Assembly: GCA_913063045.1 (NCBI GenBank)
Contig: CAJXYM010000002.1
Coordinates: forward strand, 47,825-111,824
DNA from: an uncultured Flavobacteriales bacterium
Lineage (GTDB): Bacteria > Bacteroidota > Bacteroidia > Flavobacteriales > BACL11
Length of the DNA stretch: 64,000 bases
Direction of reading: 5' to 3'
The translations under genes were made by a program, and so were the position numbers. Below the pieces are notes generated by a model. It saw nothing but the letters and a program-made list of their open reading frames with translations, was not told the origin of the DNA and did no database searches. Of the stretch, positions 19,423 to 28,829 are shown in pieces (the stretch's first letter is position 1; each line of letters begins with the position of its first letter).

Positions 19423-19430
19423 CAAAAATA
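19423..19430 (-). promoter_or_regulatory. -7 promoter element for the nadC operon
   Basis: TATTTTTG on the minus strand matches TAnnTTTG, 25 bases from the nadC ATG. It lies in the short divergent gap with rlmH. No good -33 element was seen. Confidence 0.4.
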
Positions 19431-19437
19431 CAAAATA

Positions 19438-19911
19438 ATGAAGATTTTTCTTCTATCAGTAGGAAAGACAAATTCTCACTTTATAAAAGATGGAGTAGCT
19501 GATTACATAAAGAGATTAAAACACTATACTAATTTTGAAATTATTGAATTAAACGCAATAAAAAATAGTAAAAGTCTTTCGAAAAGTCAACTTTTAGAAA
19601 GAGAAGGTCTTCTTATTTTAAAGAACATTCATAAAAATGATTTTTTAGTAATATTAGATGAAAAAGGTAAAAATCATTCTTCAATTGAGTTTTCAAATAT
19701 TATTAGAAACTATCAAGTCTCTGGAAAAAAGAAAATTTATTTTGTTATAGGTGGGGCTTTTGGTTTTTCGGAAGAAATATATAATCGTTCAAACGAGATG
19801 TTATCTTTGTCTAAAATGACATTTTCTCATCAAATGATTAGATTGTTTTTTGTTGAACAACTCTATAGAGCCTTTACAATATTAAATAACGAACCTTATC
19901 ATCATAAATAA
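19438..19911 (+). CDS. rlmH: 23S rRNA (pseudouridine1915-N3)-methyltransferase
   Basis: A 157-residue SPOUT-class methyltransferase acting on helix 69 of 23S rRNA. The ATG at 19438 gives the conserved start MKIFLLSVGKTN. The same frame is open further upstream over nadC, but that part is shadow sequence. The SPOUT knot region FVIGGAFGFSEEIYN at about 99-113 and the closing segment MTFSHQMIRLFFVEQLYRAFTI...PYHHK are diagnostic. It starts a divergent unit from nadC, and its stop overlaps the rdgB ATG (TAATG). Confidence 0.95.
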   Translation: MKIFLLSVGKTNSHFIKDGVADYIKRLKHYTNFEIIELNAIKNSKSLSKSQLLEREGLLILKNIHKNDFLVILDEKGKNHSSIEFSNIIRNYQVSGKKKIYFVIGGAFGFSEEIYNRSNEMLSLSKMTFSHQMIRLFFVEQLYRAFTILNNEPYHHK

Positions 19912-20492
19912 TGAAAATAGTATTTGCCACAAATAATTTAAATAAGCTTACTGAAATAAGAAGTATTGTTAGTAATAATATTGAAATATTAAGTTTGTCC
20001 GATATTAACTGCCATGAAGAGTTGCCTGAAACACATGATACATTATCAGAAAATGCCAATGAAAAAGCTCGCTTTGTTTATGATAAATATGGCTTTAATT
20101 GTTTCGCTGATGATACAGGTTTAGAAGTTATATCTTTGAATGGAGACCCAGGAGTTTATTCTGCCAGGTACGCTGGGCCCGAATGTGATGCTGAAAATAA
20201 TATGAACAAACTAATAAATAAATTAGATGGTCATGAAGATAGAAGTGCTAAATTTAGAACAGTAATTTCTTTAATTATCAATGGTTCTGAATATTCTTTT
20301 GAAGGATCGTGTAGTGGAAAGATAATTGATAAGAAGATTGGTGCTAAAGGTTTTGGATATGATCCAATATTTATACCCGATAATTTTAATTTAACTTTTG
20401 CTCAAATGACATTAGAACAAAAGGCTTTAATAAGTCACAGAGCCCTTGCAGTAAAAAAACTATTAGTTTTTTTTAATTTATATGAGAAATAG
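19911..20492 (+). CDS. rdgB: Non-canonical purine NTP pyrophosphatase (RdgB/HAM1)
   Basis: Hydrolyses dITP, XTP and related damaged nucleotides to monophosphates. It has 193 residues, the normal length. Diagnostic segments are FATNNLNKLTEI at the N-terminus, ETHDTLSENANEKA at about 41-54, FADDTGLEV at about 67 with the metal-binding acidic pair, GVYSARYAG at about 83, and the late GFGYDPIF and SHRALA. The ATG overlaps the rlmH stop. The 3' end overlaps the convergent coaD gene by 20 bases. Confidence 0.95.
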   Translation: MKIVFATNNLNKLTEIRSIVSNNIEILSLSDINCHEELPETHDTLSENANEKARFVYDKYGFNCFADDTGLEVISLNGDPGVYSARYAGPECDAENNMNKLINKLDGHEDRSAKFRTVISLIINGSEYSFEGSCSGKIIDKKIGAKGFGYDPIFIPDNFNLTFAQMTLEQKALISHRALAVKKLLVFFNLYEK

Positions 20493-20955
20493 CTGTAATT
20501 ATTTCTTTGGGGAGAAAGGGCTTTAAATCACCATTATTTTTTATAATATCTCTTATTATCGTTGATGAAATATGAGAATATTTTTTAGAGGTTAAAAGTA
20601 AAATTGTTTCTATATTAGGCTCTAAATCTTTATTGTGATCAGCTATTCTCTGTTCAAATTTAAAATCATCTTTATCTCTTATCCCCCTGATAATATGAGT
20701 TGTATTTAAATCTTTACACTGATCCACTGTAAGCCCTTCAAATTGTATTACTGTTATTTTTTTATTTTCACTATATACTGACTCAATCCAATTTACTCTT
20801 TGTTGTTGAGAGAAATAAGTCTGTTTTTCTGAATTTTGACCGACAGCAATATAAATATGATCAAATATATGTAACGCTTTGGTTACTATTTCTTGATGAC
20901 CTTTGCTAAAAGGAGCGAAGGAGCCTGGAAAAATTGCATGTTTTTGATTAGCCAT
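20473..20955 (-). CDS. coaD: Phosphopantetheine adenylyltransferase
   Basis: Fourth step of CoA synthesis: 4'-phosphopantetheine plus ATP to dephospho-CoA. It has 160 residues, the normal length. The nucleotidyltransferase motif reads SKGH at about residues 17-20, where most bacterial enzymes have TxGH or HxGH. The preceding strand is GSFAPF where GSFDP is usual. The second motif ISSTIIRD at about 130 and RGIRD at about 91 are intact. It follows rsmD by three bases in the DUF3822-rsmD-coaD group and converges on rdgB. Confidence 0.93.
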   Translation of the reverse strand: MANQKHAIFPGSFAPFSKGHQEIVTKALHIFDHIYIAVGQNSEKQTYFSQQQRVNWIESVYSENKKITVIQFEGLTVDQCKDLNTTHIIRGIRDKDDFKFEQRIADHNKDLEPNIETILLLTSKKYSHISSTIIRDIIKNNGDLKPFLPKEIITAISHIN

Positions 20956-20958
20956 ATT

Positions 20959-21495
20959 TTAAAGATTATTTTTTATTTGAAATATACTAAAATATACATT
21001 TCCATATTTCCTAGTTTCTAAATTTTTATCATTGAATATTGTGTTATTATCATGCTCTATTATTAAACAACCCTCATTATTTAAAATATTTCCTTCTAAA
21101 ATTAAATCTTTGAGCTCGTTATAGAAACTGCTATTATATGGCGGATCAGCGAATATAATATCAAATTTTAGGTCTGTTTTTTGTATAAAAGAAAAAACGT
21201 CAGAAAAAATAGTATTAATATTTAATTCTAATTGATTATTAATTTTTTGAATAAATGATGTGCACTCAATATTTTTATCTACAGCATAAATACTTTTAGC
21301 ATCGCGTGAAGCAAATTCGTAGCTAATATTTCCTGTTCCAGAAAATAAATCTAAAATATTTTTCTCTGCAATATTATATCTGTTATTTAGAATGTTAAAT
21401 AAAGCTTCTTTTGCTCTATCTGTAGTTGGTCTTACTGGAAGGTTATTAGGAGCATTAATTTTTCTTCCTTTGTGTTTGCCTGATATTATACGCAC
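20959..21495 (-). CDS. rsmD: 16S rRNA (guanine966-N2)-methyltransferase
   Basis: A 178-residue SAM-dependent methyltransferase that modifies G966 of 16S rRNA. It has the RsmD start MRIISGKHKGRKI with PTTDRAKEALFNIL, the SAM motif LDLFSGTGNISYEFASR at about 45-61, and the catalytic N6/N2-methylation motif FADPPYN at about 116. The start overlaps the upstream DUF3822 gene by ten bases, and coaD follows three bases after its stop; this order is common in Bacteroidota. Confidence 0.95.
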   Translation of the reverse strand: MRIISGKHKGRKINAPNNLPVRPTTDRAKEALFNILNNRYNIAEKNILDLFSGTGNISYEFASRDAKSIYAVDKNIECTSFIQKINNQLELNINTIFSDVFSFIQKTDLKFDIIFADPPYNSSFYNELKDLILEGNILNNEGCLIIEHDNNTIFNDKNLETRKYGNVYFSIFQIKNNL

Positions 21496-22319
21496 AGAAC
21501 TTGACTAAATAGAGCAAAGTACTCTTGATTTTCTAATTGATTAATCTCTTTAATATAGGTGAATTCTTTTGGTTTATTTCCATATTTTACATTTCTTATA
21601 TAATCATAAATAATCTTAAAACAAGAATCTGTTACACTACCATACAAATATATTGGAACATCCTCAGGAGATAATTCTAACTGTTGATAGGTGAATAATA
21701 TGTAATATAGAATATCTTCTTTTGATGAAAAATTAAATTTATTTTGGAATAAAGGTGATTGATCATTAATGATAATAATATTCATAAAATCATCTTTCAA
21801 ATAAATATTAACAGATACATCTTTTTTAATATTTTTTAAAAAGGCATCAATTAAAATAGAACTTTGAGATTTTATTTTTGCACTTGGAAAATAATTGTTA
21901 ATTGTTTCATTTAAATCAGAATTAATTGAATACAAATTAGTTATCTCACAAGCTTTTATATTATCTTTAAGTATGACATCTAGAACATTATCATTAAGTG
22001 CTAAAATTTCTTTAGAATCAATTGTTTCTGAAATTTCTTTAGGTACCAATGTATTTGGAAAATTAACTAATCCTATTGATGTTGTTGAGTATTTTAAAGA
22101 TAGTTCAGGGTTTTTACTTATTATCTTTGATATTTCGCTGAATTTACTTTCTATTTTAAAACTTTTCAGGAGACAATAGTGAAAGTTTTTAATGTTTAAT
22201 ATGCAATAAGTAAAGCTACTATTACTTATTTGAATGGATAAATGATATTCTTCAGATAAATCAGAAATAAAAGATTTATCGTGAAAATTAATAATTGTAT
22301 TATTCTCCCCAGTTTCCAT
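21486..22319 (-). CDS. DUF3822 family protein
   Basis: A 277-residue protein of the Bacteroidota-specific DUF3822 family, recognised from its actin/ASKHA-like strand pattern. It begins DLSEEYHLSIQISNSSFTYCILNIK, has a central IYLKDDFMNIIIINDQSPLFQNKF and a late PEDVPIYLYGSVTDSC, and it lies directly upstream of rsmD, where the family is normally found. No signal or membrane segment is present. Its biochemical role is unknown. It overlaps the upstream gene by 20 bases, implying translational coupling. Confidence 0.82.
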   Translation of the reverse strand: METGENNTIINFHDKSFISDLSEEYHLSIQISNSSFTYCILNIKNFHYCLLKSFKIESKFSEISKIISKNPELSLKYSTTSIGLVNFPNTLVPKEISETIDSKEILALNDNVLDVILKDNIKACEITNLYSINSDLNETINNYFPSAKIKSQSSILIDAFLKNIKKDVSVNIYLKDDFMNIIIINDQSPLFQNKFNFSSKEDILYYILFTYQQLELSPEDVPIYLYGSVTDSCFKIIYDYIRNVKYGNKPKEFTYIKEINQLENQEYFALFSQVLCV

Positions 22320-22935
22320 TTAATGATGCTTCTGTCATAGAACCTACTTTAAGTAAATTATCTAAAACATATTTTTTGTTTTCTGCATCTAAGCCAGTCA
22401 AAACATCATCATAAGTTGCAGAGATTTCAAATACTTGTACTGCAACTTTTCCTTTTTCAATTTCGCCAGCATCAATATTGTAATCTAACTCTGTAAATGG
22501 AACTTTTGAAATATTAATTAAATCTAATGGGAATTGATTATTTCTACTATTTAAATAATTATCATCAAAAATAGATTTATTTGCAGCAATAAAAAAGGTA
22601 TCTCTTTTAATTAAGCCTAATTCCAAGGCTCTCTCGTCTGTTAGTTGAACTCCTTTAATTATTGTATCTGGTGTTTCTCCTTCAGACTTAATAATTGTAA
22701 TTGAATCGTTATTTAGAAAATCTATTAATGAATTAAAATCGCTAGCAAATTCACTTTTTTCTTTTTTAAATGCTATTTGAAGAGTTCTTAGGTCTTTTAA
22801 TTTTTGAACATTTTCAGCAATTCTTAATTTTGCTTCTTTGTTAAATACAACTTCACTATCTATACTGTTGTAAACAAAATATACCAGTAAGATATTTAAT
22901 GGAATTAATATTAGAGCAATCTTTTTAGCATTCAT
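22300..22935 (-). CDS. Single-pass membrane protein of unknown function
   Basis: A 211-residue protein with one N-terminal helix (KKIALILIPLNILLVYFVYNSI), then a coiled-coil-prone stretch (EAKLRIAENVQKLKDLRTLQIAFKKEKSEFA) and a soluble extracytoplasmic domain. I do not recognise a named family. Its N-terminal helix followed by an amphipathic alpha segment is pseudopilin-like in outline, but there is no prepilin peptidase site. It is the first gene of the operon with DUF3822, rsmD and coaD and is usually found with them in this phylum (my recollection). A -7 element lies 19 bases upstream. Confidence 0.7.
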   Translation of the reverse strand: MNAKKIALILIPLNILLVYFVYNSIDSEVVFNKEAKLRIAENVQKLKDLRTLQIAFKKEKSEFASDFNSLIDFLNNDSITIIKSEGETPDTIIKGVQLTDERALELGLIKRDTFFIAANKSIFDDNYLNSRNNQFPLDLINISKVPFTELDYNIDAGEIEKGKVAVQVFEISATYDDVLTGLDAENKKYVLDNLLKVGSMTEASLNGNWGE

Positions 22936-22954
22936 ATTTTTAAATTTTGATATG

Positions 22955-22962
22955 CAAATCTA
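22955..22962 (-). promoter_or_regulatory. -7 promoter element for the DUF3822-rsmD-coaD operon
   Basis: TAGATTTG on the minus strand matches TAnnTTTG, 19 bases before the ATG at 22935. No -33 TTG at the usual distance. Confidence 0.4.
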
Positions 22963-23017
22963 CAATTTTTGATTAAATTAAAGTTAAATGTTATTTCTTT
23001 GTAGTAAATTAGTTATC

Positions 23018-23569
23018 ATGTTAAAGTTTCTTTCTGCGTTAGTTTTTAAAATTTTAGGTTGGTCTGCAGTTAATCATTGTCAAATTCCTGATAAATGCGT
23101 TATTATTGCAGCACCTCATACTTCTAACTGGGATTTTTTAATTGGCAGGTGTTATTGGTATCTAAATGATGTAGATGCCAAATATTTTATTAAGAGTGAG
23201 CTTTTTTTACCTTTTCTTGGTGAATTAATAAAGTTAAATGGAGGTATTCCTGTTTACAGAAAATCAAAAAATAATGTTGTTGATCAAATGGTTAATTATT
23301 TTAACAATAATAAAAATTTTATTCTGGGAATGTCACCAGAAGGAACAAGGAAAAAAGTTGATAAATGGAAAACAGGTTTCTACCACATTGCTTTAAAAGC
23401 CAACGTTCCTATAGTATTATTAAAATTAGATTATTCAACTAAAGAAGTTGGTGTTTTTAACCTTTTTTTTCCAACTGGAAATTTTGATAAAGACATGTTA
23501 TTTATTCAAAATAAATATGAAAATTTCAAAGGAAAGAATTTAAAAAATTATAATAAAAAAATATTTTAA
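23018..23569 (+). CDS. PlsC-like acyltransferase
   Basis: A protein of about 183 residues of the glycerophosphate acyltransferase superfamily, which moves fatty acyl groups onto lysophospholipids or related acceptors at the inner membrane. The catalytic NHx4D-type box reads HTSNWD at about residue 34-39, and the phosphate-binding block reads SPEGTRKK near residue 109. A short N-terminal hydrophobic segment probably anchors it. The ATG at 23018 was preferred because the family core begins there; an in-frame ATG at 22988 adds ten residues. It is shorter than PlsC and may act on ornithine lipids or other lysolipids. It stands alone between divergent and downstream genes. Confidence 0.82.
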   Translation: MLKFLSALVFKILGWSAVNHCQIPDKCVIIAAPHTSNWDFLIGRCYWYLNDVDAKYFIKSELFLPFLGELIKLNGGIPVYRKSKNNVVDQMVNYFNNNKNFILGMSPEGTRKKVDKWKTGFYHIALKANVPIVLLKLDYSTKEVGVFNLFFPTGNFDKDMLFIQNKYENFKGKNLKNYNKKIF

Positions 23570-23639
23570 TTTTTAATAAATTGTTAAAAACATCTATTTT
23601 AATTTTCGTTTTTAATCATTTAAAATATAATCTATAAAG

Positions 23640-23647
23640 TATCTTTG
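23640..23647 (+). promoter_or_regulatory. -7 promoter element of purL
   Basis: TATCTTTG matches TAnnTTTG and lies 22 bases before the purL ATG at 23670. The 100-base gap from 23570 holds no gene and no other recognisable element. Confidence 0.42.
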
Positions 23648-23669
23648 ATGCTCTTAATTATTAAATAAT

Positions 23670-25907
23670 ATGTCTATAGAAAATAACACTGATATTTCTA
23701 CTCTTGAACAAGCCCAAGAAATGGGACTCTTACCGAAAGAGTTTAGTAGAATAGAGGAGATTTTGGGTCGAGTACCTAACTTTTGTGAGTTAAGTATTTT
23801 TGCTATTATGTGGTCTGAACATTGTTCTTATAAAAACTCTATTAAATGGCTTAAAACTTTACCTAAAGAAGGTCCTAATATGCTGGTTGAAGCTGGTGAA
23901 GAAAATGCTGGTTTAGTTGATATTGGTGATGGTTTAGCATGTTGTTTTAAAATAGAGTCCCATAATCACCCTTCTGCTTTGGAGCCTTACCAAGGTGCGG
24001 CTACGGGAGTTGGAGGTATAAATAGGGACATCTTTACAATGGGAGCAAGACCTATTGCTCAATTAAATTCACTCAGATTTGGTAATATTGATTTAGATAG
24101 AACTAAATGGTTAATTAAAGGAGTTTCAAAAGGAATTGGAGATTATGGTAATGCTTTTGGTATCCCTATTGTTGGAGGTGAAGTTTTTTTTGATGATTGT
24201 TATAATACTAACCCTCTAGTAAATGCTTTTTCAGCAGGAATTATGAAAAAAGGGGATATGATCTCTGCAACTTCTTCTGGTGTTGGTAACCCCGTTTTTA
24301 TTGTAGGTTCAAGAACTGGTAAAGATGGTATCCATGGGGCTTCCTTTGCTTCTAAGGATATTACAGAAGATTCTGCTGAAGATTTACCTGCTGTACAAGT
24401 TGGTGACCCATTTCAAGAAAAGTTACTTTTAGAGGCTACCTTAGAGCTTGCTCAAACTGATGCTGTAGTTGGGATGCAAGACATGGGAGCGGCCGGTATT
24501 ACATGCTCTACAAACGAAATGAGTGCTGCAGGAAAGCATGGCATGAATATTTATTTAGATAAAGTGCCTACTAGACAAGATAATATGAAAGATTGGGAAA
24601 TTTTATTGTCAGAATCTCAGGAAAGAATGCTAGTTGTCGTTGAAAAGGGAAAAGAAGATGTAGTTTATGAGATCTTTGATAAATGGGATCTTTCTTGTGA
24701 AGAAATAGGGGAGGTAACATCAGGTGAAAGAGTTAAATATTATATGGATAATGTATTAGTTGCTGATGTTCCTTGTGATGATTTAGTTTTGGGTGGTGGA
24801 GCTCCAGTATATGAAAGAGAATATAGTGAGCCAGAATATTATCAAAATTTTAAGAAGTTTAAGATTGATGATGTTATTATACCAAATGATTTAATAGAGG
24901 TAGCTAAATTCTTAACTGGACATCATAATGTAGCTTCTAAGAGATGGGTATACGAACAGTATGATTCAATGGTTGGTACTGCTAATATTTCTACAAATAA
25001 TCCTTCTGATGCTGCTATTGTTAATTTAAAAGGAACAGATAAAGCTTTAGTAATGACAGTTGATTGTAATGCACGAATGGTTAACGCAGATCCGGAAGAA
25101 GGTTGTGCAATGGCTGTTGCAGAAGCAGCAAGAAATATAGTTTGTTCTGGTGGCGTTCCTTCTGCTATAACAAATTGTTTAAATTTTGGAAATCCTTATA
25201 ACCCTGAAGTATATTGGCAATTTGTTGGTTCGATAAAAGGAATGTCTAAAGCATGTAGAAAATTTAGTACTCCAGTAACCGGAGGGAATGTTAGTTTTTA
25301 TAACCAATCAACAATTGATAATAAAGAAGTTCCAGTATTCCCCACACCAACAATTGGAATGTTAGGTATAATAGAGGATAAAAAATATATTACATCTTTG
25401 GACTTTAAGGAAAACTCAGATCTTATTTATTTATTAGGAGAATCTTTAAATGATATTTCATCTTCTGAATATCTCGCTTCATTCCATAAAAATAAAGAAT
25501 CATCTACTCCTATTTTTGATCTTGATAAAGAGTTCTTACTTCAAAAAGAGTTATATTCATTAATTAAAAGTGAAATGATTATTTCTGCGCATGATGTTTC
25601 TAATGGTGGTCTTTTTATTACATTATTAGAAAGTGCGATGGTGAATAACAAAGGTTTTAATATTAATTGTTCTGATCTTATAAGAAAAGATGCATTTCTT
25701 TTTGGTGAAGCTCCAAGTAGGGTAGTTGTTTCTGTGAAATCATCCGAAAAAGGTAATTTTCAAGAGGCTATGAAAAGTTATTCCACTGAGTATAATTTAA
25801 TTGGTAATGTTATTGATCATAATATTATAGTAGATGATATAAATTTTGGCAGCACTGCAGAATTTAAGAATATTTATGACAATTCATTATCAAACTCTTT
25901 AAACTAA
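23670..25907 (+). CDS. purL: Phosphoribosylformylglycinamidine synthase II, small PurL
   Basis: Fourth step of purine synthesis: FGAR plus glutamine to FGAM. At 745 residues it is the small form that works with separate PurQ and PurS subunits, neither in the window. The AIRS/PurM-like fold is marked by MWSEHCSYKNS at about 48, the ATP/Mg segment FKIESHNHPSALEPYQGAATGVGG at about 90-114, GARPIAQLNSLRFG, VGMQDMGAAGITCSTNEM at about 268, and a second half starting around FLTGHHNVASKRWVYEQYD. The stop abuts the stop of the convergent TonB receptor gene. Confidence 0.96.
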   Translation: MSIENNTDISTLEQAQEMGLLPKEFSRIEEILGRVPNFCELSIFAIMWSEHCSYKNSIKWLKTLPKEGPNMLVEAGEENAGLVDIGDGLACCFKIESHNHPSALEPYQGAATGVGGINRDIFTMGARPIAQLNSLRFGNIDLDRTKWLIKGVSKGIGDYGNAFGIPIVGGEVFFDDCYNTNPLVNAFSAGIMKKGDMISATSSGVGNPVFIVGSRTGKDGIHGASFASKDITEDSAEDLPAVQVGDPFQEKLLLEATLELAQTDAVVGMQDMGAAGITCSTNEMSAAGKHGMNIYLDKVPTRQDNMKDWEILLSESQERMLVVVEKGKEDVVYEIFDKWDLSCEEIGEVTSGERVKYYMDNVLVADVPCDDLVLGGGAPVYEREYSEPEYYQNFKKFKIDDVIIPNDLIEVAKFLTGHHNVASKRWVYEQYDSMVGTANISTNNPSDAAIVNLKGTDKALVMTVDCNARMVNADPEEGCAMAVAEAARNIVCSGGVPSAITNCLNFGNPYNPEVYWQFVGSIKGMSKACRKFSTPVTGGNVSFYNQSTIDNKEVPVFPTPTIGMLGIIEDKKYITSLDFKENSDLIYLLGESLNDISSSEYLASFHKNKESSTPIFDLDKEFLLQKELYSLIKSEMIISAHDVSNGGLFITLLESAMVNNKGFNINCSDLIRKDAFLFGEAPSRVVVSVKSSEKGNFQEAMKSYSTEYNLIGNVIDHNIIVDDINFGSTAEFKNIYDNSLSNSLN

Positions 25908-28352
25908 CTAAAATCTTAGTAATAGTTTAATGTTTAATTGCCTTCTAGTTAGGTAATTAGGCACCGCATACTGTCTAGATGACACATCAGATACCCAAAG
26001 ATATGATACCGTGTTGTTAATATCTAGTAAGTTAAAAACTTCTGCACTTATCCATGCCGACTTTAAAAAGTTTAAAAACTTAGTTTGCGATTTTTTATTT
26101 TCATTTTTTAAGACTGCCGAAAAACCAATATCTACTCTTCTATAGTCTGGTATTCTTAAGACATCTTCATATCTTTCTGATTGTGGAGGTCCAAATGGTA
26201 ATCCAGAACCATAAATCATATTTAGATGCATCTTGTATTTTACGTTCCCAGGAATATAATCTTGAAAAAATAAACTGAAATTTACTCTTTGATCTGTTGG
26301 CCTTGCAATGTATTCAGGGAAAATCACTTCACCATCACTATCTACATACGAATCATCAATTATATCTTCTTCTGTCTTCATAATTGAAAGACTAGCCCAG
26401 CTTTCTACTCCTGACACAAATTCTCCGTTTATTTTAAAATCAATTCCTTTTGCATATCCATTAGAATTGTTTTCTGCTAAGTATTGAATTCTAACATTAT
26501 CAATTTTATATGGTATGAGGTTTGATAGATCTTTATAATATATTTCTGTAATAAATTTAAAAGGCCTGCCCCATTTATAAAAAAGATAATCTGAACCTAA
26601 AACATAATGAATAGATTTTTGAGCCTTAATATTACTATTTAAATTACCATTAGGAAATCTAAGTTCTCTATAAAAAGGTGATTGGTAGTATATTCCAGAT
26701 GCTAACCTAAAAACAATATCTTTTTCCCAAATTGGAGCATATGCTAATGAAAATCTAGGTGATAAAAGTAATTCATTATTAAAAGTCCAGTAGCTAGATC
26801 TTGTACCAGCATTAAGTGTAATGTTATTAAAATCTTTAGAGAATTGTAAAAAACCAGAGTTTCTCCAATTTGATAATGTTATATCTGTTTTAATAACATC
26901 GTATAAAGAGATCTCCTGATTGTTATCTGATGGAAAACCAATAGAGTCTTGTGGATGAGGTAAAGTAAAGCCAGTAGAATCTATTAATTTCCACTCACTT
27001 AGCTTATCATTAATATCTTCTTTTTGAAATCTTAGTCCCCAGTCAATTTCTGTATTGTTTCTTATTAATTTACCATTATGAGAAAAATTAATTACTGTAG
27101 CATCCAAAGTATTTCTTGCATGATCAATAAACTTTCCAACTCCTCTATCAAAGGCAACATCTCCAAAATTATCAGAACCTAAACTATTATCTAATTGATA
27201 AAGCCAGTACTCTCCAAGAATATCAAAGTTCTCTTGCTCAAATGTTTTGAAAAACGATGAGGTAAATTGTAATTGAAATGCTGAGTTAGGATTAAATTTT
27301 GTACTTAATGCTCCGAAGTATGTCTCATATTTATCTAATTCTTGGCCTTCAAAAAATATTGTTAATCTTAAAGCTTCATTAAACGTTCCAAAATCAGTTT
27401 GTCTATTTTTAGGCTTCATTAAATATTCATTTTTAGAAATATTACCTAAAAAACTTAATTCCCAATCAGTATCAAGTTTATAATTTATGTGAGTTTGAAA
27501 ATCTGAAAATATCGGTTTGTATTCAGCGTCTGTATCTAAACTATTTAATAAATATTGATTTGTTTTATGTCTAAAACCTAATAAATAATTAAGACGATTA
27601 TTTTTCGATACTCCTTCATAATGAGCAGAGCCTCCAAGAAGACTAAGACTAATAGAGCCTTGGTTAAACCTTGGTTTTTTATATGTAATATCTAGTACTG
27701 AGGACATCTTATCTCCATATTTTGCTGCAAAACCTCCAGCAGAAAATAAAATGCTTCCAACTAAATCAGAATTAATAAAGCTTAAACCTTCTTGTTGTCC
27801 AGAACGAATAAGTAATGGTCTATAAACTTCTATTCCATTTACATAAACAAGGTTTTCATCAAAATTACCTCCTCTTACTGAATATTGTGAACTCAATTCA
27901 TTTGCTGAGCTTACACCTGGAAGTGTTTTTAATATAGCTTCAATGCCTCCATTGTTTCCTGGTAACACTTGTACATGTTTTGTTTTAATTCTGCTTAAAT
28001 TATTTTTTCTACTTTTTTTATCTTTAACTATAATATCATTTAACACGATATTAGATTCCTTTAAAGTTATTTCTAAGAAATAATTTTGTCCTTCTTTTAA
28101 TGAAGGAATACGTATTTTTTCTGTTTCAAAACCAACAAAACTAAAAGCAATAACATGAGATCGGTTAGCTTTAATCTCAATTTTATAATATCCATCATCA
28201 TTTGAAGAAACTCCATTACTATTATTAGCAATAGAGATATTTACAAATTTTAATGGTTTATTATTAATATCCTTAATAATTCCCTCAATAGATTGGGCAT
28301 TAATATTGGAGCAATTAATTAAAATGAAAAAGAATAAAATGATTTTCCTCAT
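25908..28352 (-). CDS. TonB-dependent receptor with carboxypeptidase-like N-domain
   Basis: An 814-residue outer-membrane receptor. The order is: signal peptide (residues 1-19, ending INAQ); a CarboxypepD_reg-like domain (SIEGIIKDINNKPLKFVNISI); a plug domain containing LPGVSSANELSSQYSVRGGNFDENLVYVNG at about 135-165; and a 22-strand barrel ending LNIKLLLRF with the terminal aromatic. No SusD partner, DUF4249 or siderophore gene adjoins it, so the ligand is unknown. A TATCTTTG element ends six bases before the ATG, suggesting a nearly leaderless transcript. It diverges from the small membrane protein cluster. Confidence 0.92.
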   Translation of the reverse strand: MRKIILFFFILINCSNINAQSIEGIIKDINNKPLKFVNISIANNSNGVSSNDDGYYKIEIKANRSHVIAFSFVGFETEKIRIPSLKEGQNYFLEITLKESNIVLNDIIVKDKKSRKNNLSRIKTKHVQVLPGNNGGIEAILKTLPGVSSANELSSQYSVRGGNFDENLVYVNGIEVYRPLLIRSGQQEGLSFINSDLVGSILFSAGGFAAKYGDKMSSVLDITYKKPRFNQGSISLSLLGGSAHYEGVSKNNRLNYLLGFRHKTNQYLLNSLDTDAEYKPIFSDFQTHINYKLDTDWELSFLGNISKNEYLMKPKNRQTDFGTFNEALRLTIFFEGQELDKYETYFGALSTKFNPNSAFQLQFTSSFFKTFEQENFDILGEYWLYQLDNSLGSDNFGDVAFDRGVGKFIDHARNTLDATVINFSHNGKLIRNNTEIDWGLRFQKEDINDKLSEWKLIDSTGFTLPHPQDSIGFPSDNNQEISLYDVIKTDITLSNWRNSGFLQFSKDFNNITLNAGTRSSYWTFNNELLLSPRFSLAYAPIWEKDIVFRLASGIYYQSPFYRELRFPNGNLNSNIKAQKSIHYVLGSDYLFYKWGRPFKFITEIYYKDLSNLIPYKIDNVRIQYLAENNSNGYAKGIDFKINGEFVSGVESWASLSIMKTEEDIIDDSYVDSDGEVIFPEYIARPTDQRVNFSLFFQDYIPGNVKYKMHLNMIYGSGLPFGPPQSERYEDVLRIPDYRRVDIGFSAVLKNENKKSQTKFLNFLKSAWISAEVFNLLDINNTVSYLWVSDVSSRQYAVPNYLTRRQLNIKLLLRF

Positions 28353-28358
28353 ATCTTA

Positions 28359-28366
28359 CAAAGATA
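28359..28366 (-). promoter_or_regulatory. -7 promoter element of the TonB receptor gene
   Basis: TATCTTTG on the minus strand matches TAnnTTTG and ends six bases before the ATG at 28352. Confidence 0.45.
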
Positions 28367-28454
28367 AAATATTAAAGTAATACCTAAAACTCTTTAAAAT
28401 ATTCTTTATTGCTTTTTGCTATATATTTTTTATTTAAAGGAGTAGTTTTATAAA

Positions 28455-28829
28455 ATGTTTAAAAGAACTCATTCATCAGCAGTTACTGTACCTATTTTTT
28501 ATCTTTTCTCAGCTGTAGTTTTAATTTCTTTTACTAAAGAATCTATCTACTCTATATATGATGAAGAAATAAATGATGCATTATATTTCACCTTATTATC
28601 ATTAGGAATTTCTCATTTAATATATGCCGTTTTAATTAGAAAGATATATTTATTCTCTATAGAATTATATTCTAGATTTTACCTTAATTTTATTTTCTTT
28701 GAAATGATTCAACTCATTTTAAGTGTTTTTATTTTTTATTACTATCCTAAAGAGACAATCGCTATCTCAATTTTGATTCATTTTTGTTTTATTTTACTTT
28801 ATCTTTATGAGAGAAAAATACTTAAATAG
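28455..28829 (+). CDS. Small four-helix membrane protein A (tandem paralogue set)
   Basis: A 124-residue protein with four predicted transmembrane helices (about 13-27, 42-60, 74-95 and 100-118) and a short charged C-terminus YERKILK. It is not recognised as any named family. An AAAGGAG stretch at 28437-28443 may act as a ribosome-binding site, unusual in this phylum. Its last 23 bases overlap the start of protein B, whose ATG uses the TATGAG of the YER codons. It shares size, topology and the C-terminal aromatic-acidic-Arg/Lys motif with proteins B and C, and a weak match IYLFSIEL to the YLYFELL of B. I infer that A, B and C descend from tandem duplication. Confidence 0.72.
   Translation: MFKRTHSSAVTVPIFYLFSAVVLISFTKESIYSIYDEEINDALYFTLLSLGISHLIYAVLIRKIYLFSIELYSRFYLNFIFFEMIQLILSVFIFYYYPKETIAISILIHFCFILLYLYERKILK

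Noticed and set aside
19186..19437. Upstream extension of the rlmH frame over nadC
   Set aside because: The RlmH family start MKIFLLSVGK begins at 19438, and the extension lies in antisense nadC sequence.
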